From positions 23,865 through 87,864 of the forward strand of contig WEDG01005252.1 of the NCBI GenBank assembly GCA_017591395.1: a stretch of DNA of 64,000 nt, written 5' to 3'. A program made the translations under genes and the position numbers. Shown one piece after another: positions 1-11,900 of this stretch; the first letter of the stretch is position 1; every line of letters begins with the position of its first letter. The notes under the pieces are model-generated. The model saw only the letters and a program-made list of their open reading frames with translations. It did not search any database and was not told the DNA's origin. Source of the DNA: Schistocephalus solidus (taxonomy: Eukaryota; Platyhelminthes; Cestoda; Diphyllobothriidea; Diphyllobothriidae).

Positions 1-22
1 TCATTACCGATCATCAGTACAT

Positions 23-149
23 CATATGCCTTGTGCAGTGAGGTACATAAACAAGCCAAACAAATGGGATCGAGTGAGATCCTTACCACATTAGTGAGTG
101 TTACGCACTTGTTTGGCTTGTTTATGTACCTCACTGCACAAGGCATATG
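23..149. repeat. Perfect 41-bp palindrome with 45-bp loop
   Basis: Positions 23-63 are the exact reverse complement of 109-149; each arm contains TGCAGTGAGGTACATAAACA or its complement. The loop is 64-108. The arms are too long and too exact for chance, so this is an inverted repeat of a mobile element or a recent inverted duplication. No coding sequence is recognisable in it. Confidence 0.95.
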
Positions 150-257
150 CAATGATGACGGTCATGACGCTGTCTGCGTCCTGTGTTGCACTCTTACTAC
201 ATATGTTAATATATCTATGTTCTAACGTTCGTCTATCGTTGATAACTGGCGAGCAAC

Positions 258-316
258 TGAGATCGAGTAGATCCTACGATTCGTGAGTGTTACACTGTGT
301 ACCTCACTGCACAAAA
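258..316 (+). repeat. Degenerate partial copy of the loop and right palindrome arm
   Basis: This stretch repeats the order of the palindrome: a GATCGAGT start, GTGAGTGTTAC in the middle, then GTACCTCACTGCACAA, as in 71-145, but with the centre of the arm missing. It suggests the palindrome belongs to a larger repeat family extending to the left of the window. Confidence 0.6.
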
Positions 317-360
317 TACTGATGACTGACTAACTCGTATCGACTGCAACATACTGTGCT

Positions 361-396
361 ACTATATATTATATATCTATATATATATATATATAA
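361..396. repeat. AT-rich simple repeat
   Basis: Imperfect (AT)n tract, low-complexity sequence with no other feature. Confidence 0.8.
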
Positions 397-399
397 TTG

Positions 400-3283
400 G
401 CAGAACGCAGGAAACGGCGGTAAATAAGTCAGAAGCAGCCAGTTATATATTTTATCTTTATCGTTAACTATTTACAACTGCGCACCCGTGTCTAACATCT
501 CACATAAGCCGAAAATGTGAAGCTGAGCAAAGTAATCTGATCCTGTTAAGTAGGAACTGATTCCACCAACGTTTATTTAACAGTAAAAGCTGACAACTTG
601 ACACTGAACAGTAAGACTCACTTTTACCCTGCAATCCTTATATACGTTATATCGAAAGTCGTTGTGTATATAACAAGGTATTCTGATTTTGCCTTGATAA
701 GTTTAAAGTAAATCACAAATTAACAGTCTAACATTTGGTTTTAGTGCAGATTCGAAACTTTCTTTTTGAACCTCAAGACAACCTCCAAGAAGACACAATG
801 ATAACGTTGCATCGAGTGAGTCAACCCGTTTTTTTCTAATTTTATGATAATTTCAACTGCAATATATGAAGCCATTGAGACAGTCAGCCTTTCTCTGTGT
901 GTCTCTAAACTTGTAAAGGCAGGGATGTCAAACTTAAAGAGGAAAAACGGGTAAATTACAAAATATCTGCTATAACTTTGGTTTGGTTGCTTGCAATACG
1001 CTCATTTAGGCTATTTTTGAATACTTGTAACTCGAACAAATAAAACGAAACTAAATTAACCTTTTGCAATATCCGGCAGTATCACCTATGCCAACCGAAA
1101 GCAATTCTATATAAATTTACTACAGTAATTTTTAATATAAAATCACACGAAGAAAAAGAAACTGAGACCTCCGTGTTAATTTACTGCAATTGTCGGTGAG
1201 CTGAATTCTGATTGGCCCCCTGGTATGTGTCTTGCTCTAATGAACGCTCAGGCAGGTTAATGTTAGCTTGCTCCCCAAGGCTTCCATTGTAGCCGGTGGA
1301 CATAGGCCAACGCGACATATCTAAATGACGTCGCCACATTTGTTTCTGGACATTATTTGCTGCTCGGTCACGCACTTACTGAACTGAGATGGGTAAGGCA
1401 ATTGAAGGTCAGCAAGACAGTTGAACGTTCGCACACGGCGTTTGCGAACGTGGTGCAGAGGGCCGAATTTCGTTTCCCCCTTTATCTTCTGAGTGACATG
1501 ATTTCCCGTGTGAGCATTTCTAGATGCTTCACTTTCGTAACCCCCGGTAAATTGAAGGAATCACTTGCGTTTGTAAGGCGGACGAGGTAGGCAACAGTAA
1601 CTTTGGAAACATCAGTTTGGCTGATGTTAAGAATATGCGACCCGATAAGTTTATGGACTGGCAAAACTTAAACTGCCTCCTAACCTACATTGCAGGCAAC
1701 GAAAGTCAGACCTGTTGACTTTCGTAGGTGTTGGCCTTCATTTTGGAGTTTAAAGCCAATTTAAGTATATGAACTAAATGCGCAAGTACGTTCACATGGG
1801 CCAAAACTTAATCCAAGGACAAAAATAAAATTACGCCCCTAGTACTCCCTTTACTCCAATCGGATTGGTTCTGGAAGCATGGCGAGCTAACCGCACGCAC
1901 TTAGGGTTTTCGAAGAACTTAAGCTCAACGCAGTGAGTCGGCACACCTTGAAGGCGACCAGTTAGGAAAAAAAATTCCTGTTACCTGAATGTTAAAACCG
2001 TAGCGGCGATTCTATTATCAATGTATTGCTCCCGGACCCCCGGTTAACTACATTACTAATTTCCCTAAACAACAATTCTGCGGTGCGAAATAGCAGTTTA
2101 CAAGAAAATACCCGAGAATGTTCAAGAAGAATGTTTCAAGAGCCTTATCTCCTCAGATATACTTAGAACATATAAATTCAAAAATCCGCATACAGTGGCA
2201 ATCTGGGAGCACGGGGTGCTTGCTGCAAGGAAGAACTACGTGCGGTCACCGCAAAATTGATTGTGTGCGCCTGAACCTCCAGAATCTTTGGCAGCCAACG
2301 TTCAGAAGCCATGAAAAAGTAATTACAAATGAGCCATTTTGCGCGGAAGACGCGCAACGTGATTCTAGCCCCCAACTTAAACAATACGGCTTCCTCAATC
2401 CCATCGATTTCAAGAGCTTGGGCTCCGGAGACCACATTTCCATTGCAATCAATAAAACCGTTTCTATGTTTTCAAATGTGCTACGAGCTTCAAATAAACG
2501 AGCACACGCTAGTTAAAGTGTGTGCACTCCGAATAAACCATTTTTTAAGAAAAAGCAGTCTTCGGAAGAGATGTTTAGAGGTCAGGTTTACTGGAAAGTA
2601 CATTTTAATTTTCTATTATCCCAACCTTCAATGATATACTGTGGACTCCTCAAAATGCATACTAAGAAAAGTTGCGTAGTGTAGATTTAGATTATCACAA
2701 CTACTAAAAACCAAGTGAGCCACTCTCGTTTTACACTCGCTGGAGTTGTTAGAGCGAAACCCAGCCTACTGTCGTCCCCAATAGCCTGCTTTCTGATGAG
2801 TGTTAGCCTATACCCCAAGAGCCTCATTATAAGTATGCAAAGAGGTACAGGCCGTATTCCTAGGAACATCAGCTAGATATAATCTGTTGATTAATGCCTA
2901 GGCCAATACAGTTCTCAGTTACTTTGGAGGGGATGTATTCGAAGAGAGGAAACAATCACAGTGCCAAGTTTGCAGTTCCGTCAAGAATTCAGCTACTGTT
3001 GACACCAATTACTCTTAACACGAAGACCTAATCAGCTTCGACCTTATATTCTGGTTGTTCAACTTAAGCTGTCCGTGTGCAGTATCAACCCACAGGAGTC
3101 ATCGGAACCTCTCACTTGAATCTTATCTATTTATGCTGTTTACTTTCAACTTGGAAACATTCACGTGGTGAAGGAGGATTGTGCGAAATAGCCTAACGCC
3201 TCGTAATTGGGTATCTATCAATTTTAAACTTCTTCACCAATGGGATGTTGGTGCTGCATTCGTGATATGCTTTCTCTTCACAG
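400..3283. other. Stretch with no recognisable gene
   Basis: AT-rich unique-looking sequence. The short open frames here lack family resemblance and convincing splice borders. It should contain the missing 5' exon(s) and promoter of the + strand gene that begins at 3284, but I could not place them. Confidence 0.4.
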
Positions 3284-3392
3284 GAGTGCACCACAAGAAC
3301 AGTCTCTGGGGCAGTGCCCTCTTCTCAAACAGAGCGCGCCGACTCCTTGTCCTCGCTGTCGGACAACTCGGGCGAGGGCAGTGACAGTATGC
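3284..3392 (+). CDS. Unknown gene, exon 1 recognised (5' end incomplete)
   Basis: A pyrimidine-rich acceptor (TTTCTCTTCACAG) ends at 3283 and a consensus donor GTAAGT starts at 3393. The exon reads 36 codons plus one base, ending in a Ser/Asp/Glu-rich run ([17 protein letters not shown]), typical of coding low complexity and not of the AT-rich surroundings. Confidence 0.65.
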
Positions 3393-6300
3393 GTAAGTTG
3401 AAAACTACTGTTGCGTAAAGCGCATCTAACCTCATACCCCTCCCTCCCTCCCGATCACTGATAGCCAAGTCAGAAGAGGACGACACACCCCTCGAATATC
3501 AGCCTCATCAAATGCCATCGCGGAAGGCCATCGCCAAAAATGGGGTGAATGCCGAACTGGAGGAGAAGCTAGAGGAGGGGGCCGTCGCACAAAGTATAAT
3601 TAGGAGACTCCGCAACGCCGGCTCCGCACTTATGGAGATGGGCCCAGAATATTACAAAAAAAGCTGTTAGTAAGTGAGGATGGCTGTGATATCAATTATG
3701 CTGCACCTTATTGTGCCCCTAGGCGTCTAAAATCTTAAGTGACCATCACCTCAGTTCGATCCAGATCTGTATACTCCCCACTGCACATTGTCACACTAGC
3801 GTCGTCCTCAAACGTCAGACTGGAAGACATTTTAATGTCCAAGCTGCACTGTATCTTTTATAAGTTGAATAATGGCAGGAACGCTAAGCGCAGTGAAAGT
3901 GGGCAGTTTTATCAAAATTGGAGGAATTTGTTCTAGCCTAATCGGTAAATCTACGCTCATTTTCGGTGGTTTTTAAAGGTAAATTAGATAAAACTTGTAA
4001 TGGAGAAAATCTAGAAGACACACCATTCCCTAATAATGAGCAGTGTGCAGATGGAAAGTCCCTTATCGACAAGCATGAAGCAATTAAACAATTCCACAGA
4101 TTAGGTGGGCTGCCAGAATTTATGGATTGATTCTTGCTGCTACGAGGAACATGGTTTAAAAAACAAGACAGGGCAACAGACAGGCTCAACTATAAACATT
4201 TGACACGAGGGAGATTTGAACCACTAACGTCTATTCTTTTATAAACGCTTAACTGGCCCATGTGGTATTTGTCGAAGTTGTAAGGTCGACATCACGAAGG
4301 TTTCCAAAATCAGAAGTCTGGGAATACTGATAAGGTAGGACACACTTACTGAGGCAAAGAGCTTGCAAGGGGCTCTGCACGCAGCTGCCGTAGCGGTCTC
4401 CTGAGGCCAGTTGTTGTTGCGTCAGTCCGCTGTTAAGACCACTTGACCCCAATGCGTCATTTGTCGCCTGCAGCCAATCAGTGAAATAACGCACAGTGAT
4501 TGGTTTCGAGCACTCGCGAGGCTAAGCGTAAGACGGACAGTGTGAGTCAGCGTCTGCGCCAGTCATCAGGTGGACCGAATACCTCTACCACGAGCGTCGA
4601 ACTAAGCAGCGCACCCGGGAACGGCCTGCCACTGTATCATTGTTCGCCACTGCATGGAAGTATACGCATACATCCTGTTTTCCGTCGAATTGCATTACAC
4701 TGTTATCTAAAAGGAAGTAATTTGATTGGGAACAAAAAACCGAAAAAAAACCTAAAAAGGTTGATCTTAAGGTGGAAGGAATGGATCCAGAAGCACAACA
4801 ACACTCCGATCGACGTTCGGTTATGACAGCAAGAAGAGCAGCACGAAAAAAAATCAAAGGAAGACGGAGTTTCGAGAATTGCCAATTTATTGTGCCGTTG
4901 TTGAGGTTGTTGATGAAAAAAGTAAGCTTCCATAATCAAGGCGCTGTATTTAACGATTTACAACGATTCCGACTGATTATTGGCCAAAGGAATGTACGCA
5001 ATTGAACCTAGCCTGTTGCGCAATTACCCCTTATACGTAAACTGGCCATAGACAAACTTTGGTTCGTCCACTTTGTATGCCACCTCGCTGTGATGTGTTT
5101 TCCTTCTGTATTACACAGTTATTTCACATCTGAATTTCGGTGATAACGGGCGGAAATGGCTCTTCCAGGCTCCTTTGTGTTTATGGTCAATAGTTTTCGT
5201 TTATCGACTGCTCATTTTTGTGACATGGTTTGAATTGGTATCACAGCAGCATTCGTGGGCAAAAAAACTGATCCTTGTATTCCGTTCTACCAGTAAAAGC
5301 CCCTCCAATGGACATATACCCCCTATAGAGCGGTAGTAATATAAGGCCAAATTCTGATCATACATAACTATTACTCATACACCTAACGGGACGCCCTTCG
5401 AACAACTCCAGAATTCTGACTCTTAGTCGAATTCGCATTGGTAATCTGAATAGGTTCTGTCTTTACTGAAATTTGTGGTATATTTATCAACCGAGCATGT
5501 GGAAATGAAGACCGTAGAAGATTTTCAAGGCCATTTGGTTTCCACTGCGGTAAAGGCCAGTCGCAACTACAAGAAAATTCTTGACGAGTTCGCACCCGGG
5601 AATGGGTTTGGCTGTCAACATTTCCAACAAGCTTTACTTGAGGTCCGATGATATTTGATAGACGTAAGCTGTGTGCAAGACCTACGCACCTTTCCCTGAC
5701 TTACAAATCATGGTCCAATATGTTTTAAGGCTAAGTGGATTTAATACCGCCAGAGAGGGAGCGCACACACTTTTCATACGAATGAGCAGCCAACCTGAAA
5801 ACCTTTGCTTAATTTTTAGAACCTCATATTTGTTAATGAAAAGAAAACTTTTTTTCGAAAACCTGCAAGCTATCTAGGGCTACTTAAAAATTATGCAACT
5901 ATATAATGACCAGTCAAAAATATCCGCTTATAAATCGTTCCTGTTTGAAAAGTGTCATTTATGCAGTTGCCTTAATATAGCGTGTGATTCGGTGCACAGA
6001 TGTCGGAAAAGAGCACTTATATTACCCCTTGAGGCTTTAATACTGCATGTGACGCCTTCATCGAACTAAATACATAGCCCTAACTAGTACTGAAACGAAT
6101 GCGTCTGTCCTTATTTCCATACCGCCATGGCAACGGCTAACCAGAGTTTTGCAATCTCCCAGTTCGACATAAAATCTATGCGTGTGCATAGCGAGAATAT
6201 TTTGGTAATAAGGCAGTTCGAACGTTGACGAAAGCCTTTGTGGAGTTTATAAACTTGACGTCATTTATCAACTTTATTCAAGATAATGGCTTATTCTGCT

Positions 6301-7651
6301 TCCAGTTCATATCACTTTCAAGAGGTTCGTCGAAGACTCATCCGTCTCATCGGTCGACCGGCTGTTAGAATTAATGATCACGCAGCAATGAAGGAATTAC
6401 AACTGGCTCTAGAAAAAGAGGCCGAGGTAAGTAGACAGTTTTACTAGCATTAGCAATTAATATATATGGGTATGGTTGGCAGGCGACAGCTAATAAGACA
6501 GACATGACCAGCCCAGTGTCACATGCTCCAAGGCGCAACGGGGAGCATGTTACCTAATTCGACCAATGAACGACGCTGAAACGTTAGGTAAGTATATGAT
6601 AAAGGTAGACGGAGTATGGTCGAGCACCGCATCTATTCCTTCATTTTTTCAGATATTTCGAACTCGTGCAGGGGTCCATCGTCAGTGATAACAGTAGCAA
6701 CAGAATAGGCGATAGGCAAAGTGGTGTTAGCCAATACACAGAAAATGATGCGAGTCCTGAATTGTATGTTAATCAACAAAATTAGTCGAAAACTGACACA
6801 GATGCATCTCTCAAAACTCCCAACCTGCACTCTCACCCGAGTCTGTCGCCAAGCGGTAGTGGACTTCATCCGTACTACTTAAATGTTCCTTCAGTGCTTG
6901 TGAAGATGGTGACAAGCCAGTATCCTGTTGACTGAGCCCGTTTTATGTCTTGATTCCTGCGGTAATTTAATTGACTCGGAAGCATCAAATGATCGAAAAC
7001 GAAACTATGACCCGGAGGGGAGGAATAGTCTACACCAGAGACGGTTTTTCCTTTTGCCTGGTAGCAGGGTTATTTTCACCCGTACTTACCTTCACTCGAT
7101 TGCGAGACTTACCAACATAATAGATTTTCCGCGAGCGCGTCCGATTCCACAAAAATCTGACTAATGAATAAATGGCATTGGGTACCGTAAATGCAAGAAC
7201 TACTGGCAAATGATCTTTTATATCCTGGGTATAATTCCATTCAATATCCGCGCATCGTCATCGGTGACGCGCACCAGTATCCTATCATGGTTTTTTAAAA
7301 TTTGCATGAATCCCCTGAACATCCAATTTGGAAAAAGATTCGTCCGAATCCGCCGCGATCCACTGCGTATAAAGCCATCGTCAGATTCACGACGGTCATC
7401 AGAGGCCGGTTCGCATTTGTTGCAATTTTGTTACGGTTATTGACCTACAAACTCCATATCATTTATTAATTGGTTCGAGTTCCGGGTTGCTCAGACCTGC
7501 ATTTGGCTATAGTCGATAAACGATGGATAATAAGCCAGAAATAGTCATCAAATCTCCCTGTTTTTTTGCCGGTCCTGCCACTTCGTAATACATGATACTA
7601 CGTGGTTGCCTGTGAGGGCACTAGGCTGAATCAGAAGACTCAACGGGACGA

Positions 7652-7690
<39 letters not shown>

Positions 7691-8852
7691 AGTGTGGGGC
7701 TCACCGATCTGCTTAAGGAACATGCATGTTCCGTTGTGCCCTGGAACTCAGACTAGAGTACTTCACAGGCAGTCGCATAGCGACGTGTAGCATATGATGG
7801 AATGGAACCGACAAAGACAAGGGAGACCGGAATGGCCATTTCTGGCTTATTAGCCGTCATCAGCCAGTCATACCCAATCCCAAGTGTGGAACACCTGGGA
7901 TTCGAACCCGCGACCTTTGGTATTTGAGTCGAACGCTCTACCATTGAGCCACGGGCTCGTTGCTTTGTCGGTTGCGATCGGGAATATGATGATAGTGTGT
8001 GGCTCACCGATCTGCTTAAGGAACATTTATGTTCCGTTGTGCCCCTGAACTCAGACTAGAGTACTCACAGGCAGTCGCATAGCGACGTGTAGCATATGTT
8101 GATAATGTGGAACCGACAAAGACAAGGGAGACCGGAATGGCCATTTCTGGCTTATTAGCCGTCATCAGCCAGTCATACCCAATCCCAAGCGTGGAACACC
8201 TGGGATTCGAACCCGCGACCTTTGGTATTTGAGTCGAACGTTTCTACCATTGAGCCACGGGCTCGTTGCTTTGTCGGTTGCGATCGGGACTATGATGATA
8301 GTGTGTGGCTCACCGATCTGCTTAAGGAACATTTATGTTCCGTTGCGCCCTGGAACTCAGACTAGAGTATTTCACAGGCAGTCGCATAGCGACGTAGCAT
8401 ATGTTGATAATGTGGAACCGACAAAGACAAGGGAGACTGGACTGCCATTTCTGGCTTATTAGCCGTCATCAGCCAGTCATACCCAATCCCAAGTGTGGAA
8501 CACCTGGGATTCGAACCCGCGACCTTTGGCATTTGAGTCGAACGCTCTACCATTGAGCCACGGGCTCGTTGCTTTGTCGGTTGCGATCGGGAATATGATG
8601 ATAGTGTGTGGCTCACCGATCTGCTTAAGGAACATTTATGTTCCGTTGTGCCCTAGAACTCAGACTAGAGTACTCACAGGCAGTCGCATAGCGACGTGTA
8701 GCATATGTTGATAATGTGGAACCGACAAAGACAAGGGAGACTGGAATGGCCATTTCTGGCTTATTAGCCGTCATCAGCCAGTCATACCCAATCCCAAGGT
8801 GGAACACCTGGGATTCGAACCCGCGACCTTTGGCATTTGAGTCGAACGCTCA

Positions 8853-8910
<58 letters not shown>

Positions 8911-11900
8911 AATGGAACGGACAAAGACAAGGGAGACCGGGTGTGCCACACTTGGGATTGTGTATGACTGGCTGATGACGGCTAATAAGCCAGAAATGGC
9001 CATTCCGGTCTCCATGTCTTTGTCCGTTCCATTCCATATATATATATGGCAAAGACATTATACCGTACTTCCGACATAGGTACTAGCTAAAAGCCCAGAC
9101 ACGTGTTTCACCGATGTTTCTGCTGCTGCGTGACACAGCAACGAGGGGTTCGCCTCCTCAGTGTCCCCCAGGGTTCTCTAGGCAGTTTCTGGTATATGGA
9201 CTCCAGAAAATAATCGGGGAGATAATTTCTGAAATTTTTAAGTGCAGTACACGGAGTCAGGTGATTCGGACATGACATTTTAGGGTTCGACCCGAAATTT
9301 CAATGAACATTTGGGTGGAAGACAATCGATAGTTCGACCGTCGATTTCGACGAGGTCCACCGTATGCTCCACACCAGGTGGTGCAGGGACGGTGACTTGC
9401 GCGTGAATTAGTTTTAAGTGATAGTAGCCTTGCGCTGCATCTACCGCACTTTCTCCTCCTCCCCAACCTGAGCCCAGTGTCAAGACAGAGTCAAGAAAGA
9501 CCGGAGGCGGGAGAGGACGCAGGTGGCTGGCGCGGCCGGAGTTGCCCCTGGGCGTGCCACCACACCTGGCTCGGATCCAACGGAGTGGGAGTGCCATAAA
9601 GGCCACATTAAGAAGGAGCCATTGCAACCTGACTCTCAGTCCGCCAGTCAGCCACTCCACACAAAAACCACATTGGGCTGACCACGCGGTCCGAGTTATC
9701 CCGTCAGTTGGCAACCTTCCAAGCCACGGCATTTAGCGCACCGTGATAGTTTTAAGCGCGTCAGATTGTTTATAGTGAGGAACATGCGCTGAGCTGTCGA
9801 CCTTTCTCTCTCCCCCACCCCAACAATCAGACCCCTGTCCGAGCCGGTCAGTTGTCTGATGCGGAAGCGGGCGCAGCTGCTGGTGACCTCGTCTACGTGT
9901 ACTACGTACACGACCTGGCCCCCCAAACACGAGCAACAGGATTTCACACAACAGGGGGTTGAACGGCTTACATCTCACATGTGGAAGATAGACAGAGGTC
10001 ACGTTAAGAAGGAGCCATCGCAGCCTGACTCTCAGACCACCAGTCAGCCACTCCACACAACACACATTGGGCTGACCACGCGGTCCGAGTTATCCCGTCA
10101 GTTGGCAACCTTCCAAGCCACGGCTTTTAGCGCACCGTGATAGTTTTAAGCGCGTCAGATTGTTTATAGTGAGGAACATGCGCTGAGCTGTCGACCTCAC
10201 TCTCTTCCCCACCCCACCATCAGACACTGTCCGAGCCGGTCAGTTGCCTGATGTGGGAGTGGGCGCATTGGCTGATGGATCGGCGTACCCGTCTTCGCGC
10301 GCCACAGTACGACCTGGCCCCCATAACGCACACACCAGGATTCACAAACTCAGGGGATATGGAGGAGCCATCGCCGTCTGACTCCCAGTCCACTGGTCAG
10401 CCACTCGGCAAACACAGCACACACTGAGCCGACGGCGTGGTCTGGTGGAAGCGTCAGATTGGCAGACTTCTCAGCCACGGTTTCTAGGAAACCGTGATAT
10501 ACTCTGGTAAAATGGTGATTGTGAGGGCGTTGTCGATGTATTGGTGTAGGTAGTGTGCGCTGATGTAGCTTTAGCCTCCGGTGGTTTACCGGAGGTTGTC
10601 GTGGAGGCGCATGTGTCCTAATAGGCCCATGCGGTGTGTAAATGTGCGGGAGCAGTGAGGGCAGTGAAGGCGGGCGCGTCGACTGTATGTCGGAGCCCCC
10701 GGCACTGGTTCACCAGCCTACGTGCGATTGATTCGCAGGTGACCGACCAGGCCGATGCGTGAGTTGAAGTTGCGGGCGCAGTGTGGGCAGGAGAAATCGG
10801 TAGAGGCTGGGAGGATGTCATTCATGGTAGTGGGGGTGGCAGGGGCGCTAAGAATGGCAGGAGCGGAGGGTGTGCATGGTGTATCGGTGTTGTCGGCATT
10901 GTGGTGAATTCCACTGTCATGGATGCGCATGTGACCGAATAGGCTCATACGATGAGTGAATGCGCGAGGACAGTGAGGGCAGTGGAGGCGACGATCTCTG
11001 CTGTGTGATGGTGCCCCCAGGCACTGGCTCACCGGTCTCTGTACGATGTATTCGCAAGTGACCGATCAGGCCGATGCGTGAGGTGAATGTGCGGAGGCAT
11101 TGAGTACAGCTTAGGAGAGATTCCCCATCGCTGATGGTGGTGGTGGTGGTAGTGAAGGCGAAGGCGGTGGTGGTTGCGGTGGTGGGGGTAACAGGCGATG
11201 AGAAGATGGATGTGGTCTCTATGATGGTGTGAGTAATGGAATTGATGACAGGAATGAGGGTGGGGGGAGTCAGAAGGAGGGTTGGCAGAATTTGACGTAG
11301 AAATTGGAATTGTCGGATTGTTGGTGCATTGCGTCCGAAGATGTCCAACCAGGCCGATTCGCGCGCGGAAGATGCGTTGACAGCGCGGGCATGTTGGCAG
11401 GGCCTGGGCATTGGCGGTTGGTCCGGGGCGCTGGTGACTTTCGTGCCTCTCTTTTGGCCTTGGCGGCGGCGATCCGGTTGGCCTCATATATTGCTGAACC
11501 AGTCTTCTCTCTGATCTTCTCCATGCCAGTCTATCCTGGGCGAGGTCCTCCTAGGTCGCCGAGTTGATTTGCAGTTGCTTCAGCGATTTCTTCAAAGTGT
11601 CCTTGTAGCGTCATTTTTGACCTCCAGGCCGGCGAGAACCCGTAGCGACATCTCCGTAGAAAATTCGTTTGGGTAGTCGCTCGTCGTCCATTCTTACCAG
11701 GTGGCCGCTCCATCGCAGATGCACATGCCTCAGCATGGCATGGATGCTGAGGATTCCAGTCCGCTCCAGGACTTCCGTGTCCGGGATCCTGTCTTGCCAT
11801 CTCAGCTTCAGTATTCTGCGGAGGCAGCTGAGATGAAAGTGATTCAGCTTCCTGGCTTGGTTCGAGTAGACGGTCCAGGTTTCCACTCCGTAAAGGAGTG

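Noticed and set aside
7688..8853. CRISPR-like array because of regular tandem spacing
   Set aside because: Units are 300 bp with near-identical whole sequence, no short repeat/spacer pattern, and the DNA is eukaryotic.
7753..9079. Several 60-94 codon open frames on both strands with similar repeated sequence
   Set aside because: Translations of the tandem tRNA-derived SINE and AT tracts, not proteins.
9280..10140. Open frames of 80-150 codons in the 0.4-kb repeats
   Set aside because: They lie in the retroelement tail, differ in frame between repeats and show no protein motif.
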